NCBI RefSeq assembly: GCF_030408675.1
Contig: NZ_CP047200.1
Coordinates: forward strand, 1,612,001-1,676,000
DNA length: 64,000 nt
Reading direction: 5' to 3'
From: Corynebacterium durum
GTDB lineage: Bacteria; Actinomycetota; Actinomycetes; Mycobacteriales; Mycobacteriaceae
Below the pieces are notes generated by a model. It worked only from the letters and a program-made list of their open reading frames with translations. It did no database searches and was not told the origin of the DNA. A program made the position numbers and the translations under genes. Numbering within the stretch: position 1 is the stretch's first letter; the number at the start of each line of letters is the position of its first letter. This document shows positions 8,276-17,418 of this stretch, piece after piece.

Positions 8276-11200
8276 ATGAATACAACCACTGACACACCAC
8301 TTAAAAAAGATCTTTACCCGCTGTTAGACGACGTCTCTTTACGCGACGCTCGCACGTTCCGCCGCCGACTTAGCAAGGCACGCTCATCATCCGCGCTAGC
8401 CGCCATCGCTCAGGACATCAACGCTGCACGCGCTTCCTTAGCCGCAAAAAAGGCAAATTTACCAGTAGTTACATACCCGGATTCGCTCCCAGTGAGTGCG
8501 AGACGCGATGACATCGCTCAGGCAATCATGGAGAATCAAGTGGTTATTATCGCCGGTGAAACTGGTTCGGGAAAAACTACGCAAATTCCGAAAATCTGCC
8601 TAGAACTCGGACGAGGTGTCCGCGGCATGATTGGACACACGCAACCTCGACGACTAGCCGCCCGTACCGTCGCAGAGCGAATCGCAAACGAGCTGGGACA
8701 AGATGTTGGAAATAGCATTGGCTATGCCATTCGCTTCGATGATCGTGTTTCCCCTATGACTGCAATTAAGCTCATGACTGACGGCATTTTGCTGGCGGAA
8801 ATGCAAAAAGATCGATTTTTGAATGCCTACGACACCATTATCATTGATGAAGCCCATGAACGTTCATTGAACATCGATTTCCTACTAGGATACCTCAAAC
8901 AGTTACTTCCTCGACGCTCCGATCTCAAAGTTATCATCACGTCGGCAACCATTGACCCCGAGCGATTTGCCCGACACTTTAGCGATAGTGACGGAAAACC
9001 TGCTCCCATTATTGAAGTGTCTGGACGTACATATCCCGTAGAAATTCGTTACCGTCCACTTCAGCAGAGCCTTGGTGATTCCATCATTGATGTTGATCCG
9101 CTAGATGGTTTATGTGACGCCCTGATTGAGCTCATACACGAGGGACCAGGCGACATTCTGTGCTTCTTCGCCGGGGAACGTGAAATTCGTGATGCACTTG
9201 AAGTGATTAAAGCAAAAAAGTGGCGTGACATCGAGGTTGTTCCGCTGTATGGACGATTGTCCAACCAGGAACAACACCGTGTTTTTCGGTCGCATCGAGG
9301 TCGGAGGATTGTCCTGGCAACAAACATTGCAGAGACCTCCCTTACCGTCCCTGGCATCCGTTATGTGGTGGATACTGGCACAGCGCGCATTTCCCGTTAC
9401 TCAACCCGCACAAAAGTTCAGCATCTTCCCGTAGAAAATATCTCTCAAGCCAGCGCACATCAACGTTCAGGGCGCTGCGGCCGCGTGGCGGACGGCATTG
9501 CGATTCGCCTGTACTCGGAAGAGGATTTTCTGACTCGAGCGGAATTTACTGATCCAGAAATTCTTCGCACGAACCTTGCCAGCGTGATTTTGCGCATGGC
9601 ATCACTGCGCCTTGGGGATATAGCAGATTTCCCATTTGTAGAGGCGCCGGATCAGCGTTCTATTCGTGACGGTTTGCTGCTGCTTCACGAGTTGGGGGCG
9701 TTGAACGACGGCGAGCACAATGGGGCACCGAAACTGAGCGACGTCGGCAAGCAATTGGCGCGTATTCCTGTCGATCCACGCATGGCTCGAATGCTTATTG
9801 AGGCACAACAACTGGGGTGTCTACATAACGTGATAGTGATTGTCGCCGCGCTGACCATTCAAGATGTAAGGGAACGGCCACTTGATTTCCAAGCACAGGC
9901 CGATCAAGCGCACGCCCGCTTCAAGGATTCGAGCAGTGATTTTCTGAGTTATCTGAAACTGTGGGACTATATTTTACGCACTCGCCGTGAGCTGAGCGGT
10001 AATGCTTTTCGTCGTCGCATGAAGCAGGAATTTCTGCACTATATGCGCATTAGAGAGTGGCGTGATTTGGTGCAGCAACTGGAACAGGTGGCACAAGATC
10101 TTGGTTGGCTGACCCGTAATAGCGTCTCCGCAGATAACAATGGTGATGCGATACATCAGGCGCTGCTGACCGGGTTGTTGTCGCATATTGGCTCACGCAA
10201 TGGCGAGTCTAAGGAATTTTCGGGTGCACGGGGAACGCATTTTATGGTCTTTCCGGGTTCGTCATTAGCAAAAAAGCCGCCTTATTTTATCATGGCCGCA
10301 GAACTAGTACATACATCACGGCTGTGGGCTCGGGACTGTGCTGAAATCGAGCCAGAATGGGTAGAAAAAGCAGCTTCATCCCTGTTACGTCATCAGTATT
10401 CGGAACCACATTGGTCATCAAAAAGAGCGGCAGCGATGGCTCATCAAAAATCTACCTTGTTTGGCGTCACCATTGTGGCCGATCGTATTGTCCCTTATCA
10501 TCGAGTCGATCCAGGCATAGCGCGTGACTTATTTATACGGCACGCACTGGTTGAAGGTGAATGGAACACCCATCATGCCTTTTTCCACAAAAACATGGAA
10601 AAGTTGCAGTCTGCCTCCGAATTAGAGGATAAAGCCCGGCGGCGCGACATCGTGGTAGATGAGCAAACTCTCTTTGATTTTTACGACGCCCGTATACCTT
10701 CGTCCGTGACCACTGGTCGTCACTTTGATAGTTGGTGGAAAAAGAGACAGCGTACCGAACCAACACTCCTTGACTTTGATCCATCCAAGCTTGTCAGTGA
10801 CACTCATAATGTGTCTGAGGTCGCTTTTCCCGATGTTTGGCGGCAGGGCAATGTGGAGTATGAACTTAGTTATCGATTTGAACCAGGAACCCCAGACGAT
10901 GGTGTGACAGTTCGTATTCCCATGCCACTTCTGGCGGGTTTAACACCCCGCGGATTTGATTGGTTGGTTCCTGGTTTACGCAAAGAGCTGGTTACGGAAC
11001 TCATTAGGACTCTTCCGAAGCCGCTGCGCCGCACAGTTGTACCGGCCTCCGATTTTGCCGCACGAGCGCTCCCACAACTGCACCCCTACCAGGGGGACAA
11101 CGATTCAGAGACCACACTCACCAGCCAACTTGCCGACGCCCTGCGCACCCTCGGTGGCCATGGAATCAATGCTTCTGACTTCCAGTTGTCACAACTGCCC

Positions 11201-12196
11201 CCTCATCTTCGAATGTCATTTGCAGCTGTGGACAAACGTGGCGACATCATTGATCGTGACAAAGACCTCACCGCTTTACAGGAACGTCAAGCCGAGAAAG
11301 TCACCTCATCAGTTGGTCGCGTGGCTGGCTCCTCCGGGTCCTCGGTGGTCGAAGCATGGACAAACGACACTCTCGGGGCAATCGATGAGGAGGTTATCAC
11401 TACGGTAGATGGGCAAAAAGTAGTGGCCTACCCGGCATTAGCGGTCACACCTCAGGGTGTGAGTATCCAGGTGCTTCCGACCAAAGCCGCTGCAGATGCT
11501 TCAATGATGACGGCCACGCTGACGCTACTCATGCGGGACATTACTGTGAGCGTGCAACGAATGCTAAATGGTCTCCCTTTGAAACAACGAGTGGCGGTAG
11601 AGCACTACCCCCATGGGGGTGCAGCTGGCCTCGTTGATGATGCCCGGGTGACAGCAATCCGAGATGCCATGTTGGAAGCTGGTGGACCAGCACGATCACC
11701 AGACGAGTTTGAACAGCTACGCGCTACCATCGCGCCAACAGTTCCAGCAACGGTGAGACAGATTATTGTCCAACTAGCACCAGCACTGGCGGACTATCAC
11801 AATGTCGTTGAAGAACTAAAACGCTGGTCAGGCGATGCCATTGATGACATGACTGCCCAGCTGGAGTTTTTACTTCCGCCTCATGCCATTTCTGTCCATG
11901 GCATGTCACACCTCAAGCATCTTCCCCGCTACCTGCAGGCAATGCTCATTCGGTTAGAGGACATGGAGACCCACCCAGACCGTGATGCCGATAACCAGGA
12001 CATTATCGCGGACGTGACAGACTATATACGCCAGCGTCTGGCACAACTACCGTCTTCCAGAGCAAAGTCCCGGGAGGTCAAAAACGTGTGGTGGATGGTG
12101 GAGGAACTCAGAGTGAGTTTGTTCGCGCAGCGCCTTGGCACCGCCCATGCAGTGTCCGAACGCAGGATACAGAAAGCGGTGGACAAGCTTCGCTAG
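8276..12196 (+). CDS. hrpA: ATP-dependent RNA helicase HrpA
   Basis: DEAH-box RNA helicase of 1306 residues, full length for HrpA. Walker A is GETGSGKT (94-101), the DEAH box is at 191-194, and motif VI appears in SAHQRSGRCGRVADG. The helicase core is followed by the winged-helix/ratchet region and the long DUF3418-type C-terminal part typical of HrpA. Start is ATG 8276, with no strong ribosome-binding site upstream. In E. coli HrpA helps resolve stalled ribosomes. Wobble positions look more A/T rich than in neighbours, an impression not a calculation. It converges on nrdR with a 5-base gap. Confidence 0.93.
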   Translation: MNTTTDTPLKKDLYPLLDDVSLRDARTFRRRLSKARSSSALAAIAQDINAARASLAAKKANLPVVTYPDSLPVSARRDDIAQAIMENQVVIIAGETGSGKTTQIPKICLELGRGVRGMIGHTQPRRLAARTVAERIANELGQDVGNSIGYAIRFDDRVSPMTAIKLMTDGILLAEMQKDRFLNAYDTIIIDEAHERSLNIDFLLGYLKQLLPRRSDLKVIITSATIDPERFARHFSDSDGKPAPIIEVSGRTYPVEIRYRPLQQSLGDSIIDVDPLDGLCDALIELIHEGPGDILCFFAGEREIRDALEVIKAKKWRDIEVVPLYGRLSNQEQHRVFRSHRGRRIVLATNIAETSLTVPGIRYVVDTGTARISRYSTRTKVQHLPVENISQASAHQRSGRCGRVADGIAIRLYSEEDFLTRAEFTDPEILRTNLASVILRMASLRLGDIADFPFVEAPDQRSIRDGLLLLHELGALNDGEHNGAPKLSDVGKQLARIPVDPRMARMLIEAQQLGCLHNVIVIVAALTIQDVRERPLDFQAQADQAHARFKDSSSDFLSYLKLWDYILRTRRELSGNAFRRRMKQEFLHYMRIREWRDLVQQLEQVAQDLGWLTRNSVSADNNGDAIHQALLTGLLSHIGSRNGESKEFSGARGTHFMVFPGSSLAKKPPYFIMAAELVHTSRLWARDCAEIEPEWVEKAASSLLRHQYSEPHWSSKRAAAMAHQKSTLFGVTIVADRIVPYHRVDPGIARDLFIRHALVEGEWNTHHAFFHKNMEKLQSASELEDKARRRDIVVDEQTLFDFYDARIPSSVTTGRHFDSWWKKRQRTEPTLLDFDPSKLVSDTHNVSEVAFPDVWRQGNVEYELSYRFEPGTPDDGVTVRIPMPLLAGLTPRGFDWLVPGLRKELVTELIRTLPKPLRRTVVPASDFAARALPQLHPYQGDNDSETTLTSQLADALRTLGGHGINASDFQLSQLPPHLRMSFAAVDKRGDIIDRDKDLTALQERQAEKVTSSVGRVAGSSGSSVVEAWTNDTLGAIDEEVITTVDGQKVVAYPALAVTPQGVSIQVLPTKAAADASMMTATLTLLMRDITVSVQRMLNGLPLKQRVAVEHYPHGGAAGLVDDARVTAIRDAMLEAGGPARSPDEFEQLRATIAPTVPATVRQIIVQLAPALADYHNVVEELKRWSGDAIDDMTAQLEFLLPPHAISVHGMSHLKHLPRYLQAMLIRLEDMETHPDRDADNQDIIADVTDYIRQRLAQLPSSRAKSREVKNVWWMVEELRVSLFAQRLGTAHAVSERRIQKAVDKLR

Positions 12197-12201
12197 CAGT
12201 A

Positions 12202-12690
12202 TTATCTGCGTGAACGGTGTGATTCAGAGCTTCGTGCAGCCAATCTGGATTGTCGACGCATCATGCGAATTTCCGACTCGAAATCTTCCGCGCTTTCAAA
12301 TGACTTGTACACAGACGCGAAACGTAAGTACGCCACCTCATCTAGCTCTCGCAACGGGTCCAGAATAGCTAAGCCAATATCGTTGGCGTGAACCTGTGAA
12401 CCTCCATGCGATCGCACAGACTCCTCCACGGTTTGCGCAAGACGCTTAAGCGCATCTTCCGACACGTCCCTTCCTTGGCACGCCCGTTTCACACCAACTA
12501 TTACCTTGTCACGGCTAAAGGGCTCCGTCAGACCATTCCGTTTCACGACGATAAGCAGAGCTTTTTCCACTGTGGTGAAGCGTCCACCACAGCTGGTACA
12601 TTCACGGCGTCGACGGATAGTCGCACCTGATTCAATGGTGCGTGAATCAATAACCTTAGATTGATCTTTGTGGCAGAACGGACAATACAT
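12202..12690 (-). CDS. nrdR: Transcriptional repressor NrdR
   Basis: ATP/dATP-sensing repressor of ribonucleotide reductase genes, 162 residues. The N-terminal zinc ribbon has C3, C6, C31 and C34 (MYCPFC and CTSCGG), followed by the ATP-cone domain (about 49-139). Family length is about 150. It sits next to divS and lexA as in C. glutamicum, coupling nucleotide supply with the SOS region. The 171-base gap on its 5' side holds its promoter; TATAAG-like sequence is visible on the minus strand near 12765. Confidence 0.95.
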   Translation of the reverse strand: MYCPFCHKDQSKVIDSRTIESGATIRRRRECTSCGGRFTTVEKALLIVVKRNGLTEPFSRDKVIVGVKRACQGRDVSEDALKRLAQTVEESVRSHGGSQVHANDIGLAILDPLRELDEVAYLRFASVYKSFESAEDFESEIRMMRRQSRLAARSSESHRSRR

Positions 12691-12861
12691 GGCAGAGTCC
12701 CATCATAGGTAACGGTAATGTGCTACCCCCGGTTGTGATACAGGCAATAGGGGCGCATATACCCTTATAGTAGCTGCTGACGCTACCCCCACGAGTCCGA
12801 GATCCTCAAGCAAGGTTTCACCTCAAGGTTGCCATCTCATCATTCACTTCATCCGATAAAA

Positions 12862-13227
12862 CTACTGGTGACTACGCACTGTGATCTTTGCATCCGTGAT
12901 AGCTGAGTCTGACACGGTGTCTTCTTTGCTACTCGCAAACCACACACCCGCCACAAAAATCAGCCCCGCAAGACCTCCCACAACGACGGTGCGAACAGTT
13001 GCCCACACTCGCGAACCGCCATTATTACCTTGCATTTCTGCGTCATACACGTCATATAATTCACGCTCTTCCATTCGAATGTGGACGGATCCCATTCGAA
13101 CATGAGGCGTAGGTTGCTGCATGTAGCCATCACAAGAACCCATATCATAGCCACGCTCACCAAACATCTCCGGATGCGAGAAATCCAGAATATCACCAGC
13201 ATAAAGGGCATCAAATGTAAGAGTCAT
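12862..13227 (-). CDS. divS: DivS-like SOS cell-division suppressor
   Basis: Small protein of 121 residues with one membrane segment (about VVVGGLAGLIFVAGVWF) after a ~75-residue acidic N-terminal part. Assigned mainly by position: in C. glutamicum the LexA-controlled divS lies between nrdR and lexA, divergent from lexA, and suppresses septum formation during DNA damage. LexA-box-like sites lie in the shared spacer. Start is ATG 13227, preceded by AAAGGA; the longer frame to 13257 has no better signal. There is no LysM domain, unlike the mycobacterial counterpart. Confidence 0.7.
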   Translation of the reverse strand: MTLTFDALYAGDILDFSHPEMFGERGYDMGSCDGYMQQPTPHVRMGSVHIRMEERELYDVYDAEMQGNNGGSRVWATVRTVVVGGLAGLIFVAGVWFASSKEDTVSDSAITDAKITVRSHQ

Positions 13228-13317
13228 GAAAAAGTCCTTTCCCAAACTTACCTGCACAACGCTTTGTCAGTGCACACAGAACCTTATCGAACGAACCCAA
13301 CAAGGCGCGGCACTCAT

Positions 13318-13333
13318 TGATTCATATGTTCGA
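13318..13333. promoter_or_regulatory. LexA (SOS) box-like site upstream of divS
   Basis: The 16-mer TGATTCATATGTTCGA matches the actinobacterial SOS consensus TCGAACA-NN-TGTTCGA at 10 of 14 defined positions, with a perfect right arm. It lies about 90 bases upstream of the divS start. Inferred from sequence match and gene context only. Confidence 0.55.
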
Positions 13334-13380
13334 TATATAGCACCCACCCCAGACATTGTCTAGAGTGCGGGGGTAATTTC

Positions 13381-13396
13381 TCGAACACTCGTCCCA
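13381..13396. promoter_or_regulatory. LexA (SOS) box-like site between divS and lexA
   Basis: TCGAACACTCGTCCCA matches the SOS consensus TCGAACA-NN-TGTTCGA at 11 of 14 positions with a perfect left arm. It could control divS, lexA or both. Confidence 0.55.
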
Positions 13397-13634
13397 CTTT
13401 TCCCTGCGCTTGTGTATTGTTGGGTGTATGAATCCAGGCTGAACATGGTTGTCTGCAGATCAGCTATAGCGCACTGTTCGAATCTTTTGCTCCCTGCGCT
13501 GGCCGTATGTGCAGCTTATGTGCGACTCACACCTACCAAGCTGAATGAGCGTTGCGCCATGTTCCTCACCATGGATTCGTGCGTTGTTACCGGAACGTTG
13601 TGATCGTAATGATCACAGTCAATAAGGGGATGTT

Positions 13635-14330
13635 GTGAACAAGCCAGTTAACAAGCCTGATCCGAAGAACCTGACGGCACGTCAGCGGAGAATACTGGAG
13701 GTCATTCGGGATGCTGTTGTGCTCCGCGGATACCCACCAAGCATCCGCGAGATCGGCGATGCCGCTGGCCTGCAATCGACCTCGTCGGTGGCCTACCAGT
13801 TGAAGGAATTAGAGAAAAAGGGTTTTCTGCGACGCGATCCGAAGAAACCTCGGGCCGTTGATGTTCGACACCTGCCAGATGCTGATGCCCCCAAAACTGG
13901 GCCGAAGCCCAGCAGGCCGGTTACCCAAGTTGAGGACCTTCCTGAGGATATACCCACACCTAGTTACATTCCTGTGGTTGGCTCCATTGCAGCAGGAAGC
14001 CCGATCCTTGCGGAAGAAAATGTTGAGGACTACTTCCCGCTACCTGCAGAGATTGTGGGCGACGGGGAGCTATACATGCTGCAAGTCGTGGGCGAGTCCA
14101 TGCGCGATGCAGGCATCTTAGACGGTGACTGGGTGGTAGTACGCTCTCAACCTGTCGCTGAACAGGGCGAGTTTGTTGCTGCAATGATTGATGGTGAGGC
14201 TACAGTGAAGGAATTCCATAAGGATTCCACCGGAGTGTGGCTTCTGCCCCATAACGATGCGTTCTCCCCCATCCCCGGTGAGAACGCTCAGATTATGGGC
14301 AAAGTCGTGTCTCTGATGCGGAAACTCTAA
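13635..14330 (+). CDS. lexA: SOS repressor LexA
   Basis: SOS master repressor of 231 residues. The N-terminal winged helix (about 14-78) includes the recognition helix [13 protein letters not shown]. The autocleavage bond is A120-G121 (SIAAGSP), and the catalytic dyad is S155 (GESM) and K192 (ATVKEF). RecA filaments trigger self-cleavage after DNA damage. Start is GTG 13635 with AAGGGG ahead of it. Divergent from divS; recA lies 23 kb away in the same window with its own LexA-like box. Confidence 0.96.
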   Translation: MNKPVNKPDPKNLTARQRRILEVIRDAVVLRGYPPSIREIGDAAGLQSTSSVAYQLKELEKKGFLRRDPKKPRAVDVRHLPDADAPKTGPKPSRPVTQVEDLPEDIPTPSYIPVVGSIAAGSPILAEENVEDYFPLPAEIVGDGELYMLQVVGESMRDAGILDGDWVVVRSQPVAEQGEFVAAMIDGEATVKEFHKDSTGVWLLPHNDAFSPIPGENAQIMGKVVSLMRKL

Positions 14331-14346
14331 AAAGGGGTAAGCCGCG

Positions 14347-14388
14347 CCCCCGCTTATCGTCGTGTGTACGACGAAAGATAAGCGGGGG
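14347..14388 (+). terminator. Stem-loop terminator after lexA
   Basis: Long hairpin: arms CCCCCGCTTATC (14347-14358) and GATAAGCGGGGG (14377-14388), with an inner stem TCGTCGT/ACGACGA. It follows the lexA stop by 16 bases. The T-rich tract is short, so read-through into sugR is possible. Confidence 0.75.
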
Positions 14389-14631
14389 TGCTTCCGGTTC
14401 AGTCCCCCTATTTTTGGTTTGTTGACTAAACGTGACGAGCACAACGCAAATGCCCGATATTCGCCAATTTTCGCAGGTCGAACACATCCGACGGTGCCTA
14501 TTTTTTGATGCTAGTGTTGTTTTTCATTTTTTCGCTACCCCCGTTTTGTCTGCCTTGGGGGGAAGACATGACAAAATAGGTACGTGAATCGGGCATAAAC
14601 AAGCCCTGCCGCTTCTGACTTAAGGAGTTTC
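14389..14631. promoter_or_regulatory. sugR upstream region
   Basis: No gene seen. A spaced inverted repeat TTTTGTC (14544-14550) and GACAAAA (14570-14576) lies 55-90 bases ahead of sugR and could be an operator. A LexA half-site TCGAACA occurs at 14478-14484 without a matching right arm. AAGGAG just before ATG 14632 is the ribosome-binding site. Confidence 0.4.
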
Positions 14632-15411
14632 ATGTACGCCGAGGAGCGCCGTCGTCAAATCGCATCTCTTACTGCGATTGAGGGGCGAGTGAATGTCACT
14701 GAGCTTGCAGCACGGTTTGATGTTACTGCCGAGACGATTCGACGCGATCTTGCCGTTCTTGACAATGAAGGCACAGTGCACCGGGTCCATGGCGGTGCGG
14801 TGGCAAGCCAAAACTTCCAAACTGCGGAGCTTACTGTCGATGCGCGTGCAAAGTCAGCCTCATCAGCAAAGTCAGCTATCGCCCGGGCGGCGCTTGATTT
14901 TCTTCCGGCAGCTCAGGGGGGCATGTTCCTAGACGCGGGCACAACGCTGGCACCGTTGGCAGAACTTATCGCGGACCATCCAAATGCCCGGCAGTGGTCT
15001 ATCGTCACCAACTGCCTACCCATCGCTATGAGCCTAGCCTCTGCGGGGCTTGACGAGGTACAGCTGCTGGGTGGCAGTGTTCGAGCGATTACCCAAGCCG
15101 TTGTGGGCGATACGGCACTACGCACTTTGGCGCTCATGCGTGCCGACGTCGCGTTCATCGGCACCAACGCCCTTACCTTGGACCACGGTCTTTCTACCGC
15201 AGATTCGCAGGAAGCTGCGGTAAAACGCGCCATGATTATTAATGCCCGTAAGGTCGTAGTGCTGTGCGATGCTACCAAAATGGGATGCGATTACCTTGTG
15301 AGCTTCGCCGGAATTGACGACATTGATGTTGTGATCACTGATTCCGGTGCCCCACAATCCATTGTTGATTCCCTCCGCGACCGTGAAATTCAGGTGGTCA
15401 TTGCCCAGTAA
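14632..15411 (+). CDS. sugR: DeoR-family sugar-PTS repressor SugR
   Basis: DeoR/GlpR regulator of 259 residues. The N-terminal winged helix (about 5-57) includes VTAETIRRDLAVLDNEGTVHRVHGG; the rest is the sugar-phosphate-binding DeoRC domain. Placed between lexA and ptsI exactly as sugR in C. glutamicum, where it represses ptsI, ptsH and sugar EII genes and is relieved by sugar phosphates. Convergent with ptsI and separated by a shared hairpin. Similar in sequence to FruR at 17419; position distinguishes them. Confidence 0.88.
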   Translation: MYAEERRRQIASLTAIEGRVNVTELAARFDVTAETIRRDLAVLDNEGTVHRVHGGAVASQNFQTAELTVDARAKSASSAKSAIARAALDFLPAAQGGMFLDAGTTLAPLAELIADHPNARQWSIVTNCLPIAMSLASAGLDEVQLLGGSVRAITQAVVGDTALRTLALMRADVAFIGTNALTLDHGLSTADSQEAAVKRAMIINARKVVVLCDATKMGCDYLVSFAGIDDIDVVITDSGAPQSIVDSLRDREIQVVIAQ

Positions 15412-15432
15412 GTATCGGGAAAACCACAATAA

Positions 15433-15475
15433 AAAGGTCGTATCCCCTACCTTTAAGGCGAGGGATACGACCTTT
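15433..15475. terminator. Bidirectional terminator between sugR and ptsI
   Basis: Perfect 14-base inverted repeat AAAGGTCGTATCCC (15433-15446) and GGGATACGACCTTT (15462-15475). T-rich on the plus side (CCTTTCTTTT) and A-rich on the other, so it can end both convergent genes. Confidence 0.9.
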
Positions 15476-15497
15476 CTTTTCTAGCCACTAATAGCAA

Positions 15498-17189
15498 CTA
15501 TGGCTGGAGAATGTCACGTACTTTCTGTCGCGCTTCTGTCGCACCTTCTGCGTTGATGGCAGCTTCGGCGGCTTTCACGCAGGTGTCAAAGTCAATGGCG
15601 GAAAGCTGAGCACCGACGCCGGCGATGGCCGTAGATGCGCTAGACAGGGAATTCACGCCCAGGCCGACCAACACACAGGCCAGCAGCGGATCAGCGGCGG
15701 CTTCACCGCACACACCCACCGCCGTGTTAGTACGCTTGCCCTCTTCACACGTGTGCTGGATCAAGCGGAGAACGGCAGGCTGCCACGGATCGGTAAGGTA
15801 TGCCAATTGAGGGGACATGCGGTCAGCCGCCATTGTGTACTGCGTGAGGTCATTGGTACCAATGGAGACAAAGTCGAGGTGGGGCATAATTTTGTCTGCC
15901 ATCAGAGCAGCGGCCGGAACCTCAATCATGGCACCGGCGACAAGTCCACGCTCGGCGCACAGTCCTGCAAACCACTTAGCCTCACGGGCGGTGGCCACCA
16001 TGGGGGCCATGACCCATGTCGGAGCGTTTTCGTCGCGTCCAAGTTCCTTGACGGCCTTAGCAATAGCATCAAGCTGGCGCGTGAGCAATGGCTCGTTGGC
16101 ACGAGCAACACGCAGACCGCGAACACCAAGAGCCGGGTTCATTTCATCAGCCATGGTGGCAAAGGCAACGGGCTTGTCGGAGCCAGCGTCAAGGGACCGA
16201 ACAACCACCTTGGAGTTGGGGAACCTTTCGAGGACTTTCTTGTATACCTCGGCTTGCTCATCGACGGAAGGTTCTTCTAGCGCCGAAAGGAAGCACATCT
16301 CCGTGCGGAACAAGCCAATTCCCTCGGCCTGTGTATCAGATGCAATGCGTGCTGCATTGCCATCTTGAACGTTGGCGAGAAGCTGAACGCGGTGACCATC
16401 TTTAGTTTCTGCAGGGCCGCGCCATTGTGCAATGCGCTCGGCGAGAAGCTTTGATTCGGCAACCGCAGCAACAGCGATCTCCGGGTCGGCGTTGAGAGTG
16501 ATGGTGCCCAACGCGCCGTCAACAAGCACCTTGTCGCCCGCCTTGATGTCGTTGAGGTTAGATCCTACAGCGACGATACAAGGAACGTTGAGCTGCCTGG
16601 CGATGATAGCGGTATGGCTTGTAGGACCGCCGAGTTCGGTGACTAGGGCAACAAAGTGGTTTGTGTCCAGGGCGGCAGTATCTGCTGGGGAAAGATCGTC
16701 GGCGAAGAGAACCACTTCGCCGTTAACCTGCGGAAGGCCGGGTTCCTCTTCGCCGCGCAATTCAGCGATAACGCGATCGCGGATGTCACGGAGGTCGGTG
16801 ACGCGCTCCGCCATCACGCCACCAGCGGCTTCGAACATGGAAATGAACTTAGTGGTCGCTGCTACGACGGCATATTCAGCCGGATGACCACTCTTGATGT
16901 TCTTGTTGACAGCTTTGCGCCAGCCACGGTCACGCACCATACCGGCTGTTGCGTTGAGCACTTCCTTCGCAGCGCCATCAGCCGCTTCCGAACGTGAACT
17001 GAGGCGTTCTGCAACTGTGTCGGCTGCGGTGGTGAATCGTTCGTATTCGGCTTCACGCTCACCAGCTTCCACAACCGGCCCAGAGGTCGGAAGTGCCGGG
17101 CGGGGACGGATCCATACAGCTTCTGCGTAACGGACACCAGGCACGACGCCGGTGCCGGTGATGACTGTGTCATCGCTCACTTTACTCAT
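15498..17189 (-). CDS. ptsI: PTS enzyme I (phosphoenolpyruvate-protein phosphotransferase)
   Basis: First enzyme of the sugar phosphotransferase system, 563 residues: autophosphorylates from PEP and passes phosphate to HPr. The phosphorylated His is H192 in GGPTSHTAIIARQL; the C-terminal TIM-barrel PEP site shows the conserved blocks GLFRTEMCFL, ASIGTNDLTQY (here VSIGTNDLTQY) and GVCGEAAADP. The start is ATG 17189, preceded by AGGTACC with a weak ribosome-binding site. Divergent from fruR across a 229-base spacer that likely holds SugR and FruR sites. Confidence 0.96.
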   Translation of the reverse strand: MSKVSDDTVITGTGVVPGVRYAEAVWIRPRPALPTSGPVVEAGEREAEYERFTTAADTVAERLSSRSEAADGAAKEVLNATAGMVRDRGWRKAVNKNIKSGHPAEYAVVAATTKFISMFEAAGGVMAERVTDLRDIRDRVIAELRGEEEPGLPQVNGEVVLFADDLSPADTAALDTNHFVALVTELGGPTSHTAIIARQLNVPCIVAVGSNLNDIKAGDKVLVDGALGTITLNADPEIAVAAVAESKLLAERIAQWRGPAETKDGHRVQLLANVQDGNAARIASDTQAEGIGLFRTEMCFLSALEEPSVDEQAEVYKKVLERFPNSKVVVRSLDAGSDKPVAFATMADEMNPALGVRGLRVARANEPLLTRQLDAIAKAVKELGRDENAPTWVMAPMVATAREAKWFAGLCAERGLVAGAMIEVPAAALMADKIMPHLDFVSIGTNDLTQYTMAADRMSPQLAYLTDPWQPAVLRLIQHTCEEGKRTNTAVGVCGEAAADPLLACVLVGLGVNSLSSASTAIAGVGAQLSAIDFDTCVKAAEAAINAEGATEARQKVRDILQP

Positions 17190-17418
17190 TTTTTGGTACC
17201 TGCCTCACGGTTTTTGGTTCAGCGTCGAAGATACCATGTTCCTCAAGGCAACAACACACAAACCAAAAATGAAAGTGTTGACAAACCCACACAAATGGGC
17301 GTAAACACAATTGTAGATGCAGCAACTCCACGTTATAGTTGCCCGTTTTTACCCATTGAGCTGCGGCATCTCACAAGAAACAACATGTTCATTCGAGACC
17401 CAGCTCATGGAGGTGAAT
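17190..17418. promoter_or_regulatory. Divergent ptsI / fruR promoter region
   Basis: A candidate fruR promoter has TTGACA at 17278-17283 and TAAACA at 17302-17307 (18-base spacer). I saw no strict long palindrome to name as a SugR or FruR operator. GGAGG six bases before ATG 17419 is the fruR ribosome-binding site. Confidence 0.45.

Larger units (their letters stand above)
13228..13634. promoter_or_regulatory. Divergent divS / lexA regulatory spacer (407 bases)
   Basis: No convincing gene. The spacer is rich in LexA half-sites: two good 16-mers (13318-13333 and 13381-13396) plus isolated half-sites TCGAACG at 13287-13293 and TGTTCGA at 13475-13481. An open frame at 13412-13603 has no ribosome-binding site or family similarity. 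lexA itself is preceded by AAGGGG near 13624. Confidence 0.6.

Noticed and set aside
13412-13603. 63-residue open frame between divS and lexA
   Set aside because: No ribosome-binding site, no recognisable family, and it overlaps the LexA-site spacer; most likely chance.
14415-14432. Partial dyad GTTTGTTGACTAAAC before sugR
   Set aside because: Arms only 4 bases; not distinguishable from chance in A/T-rich DNA.
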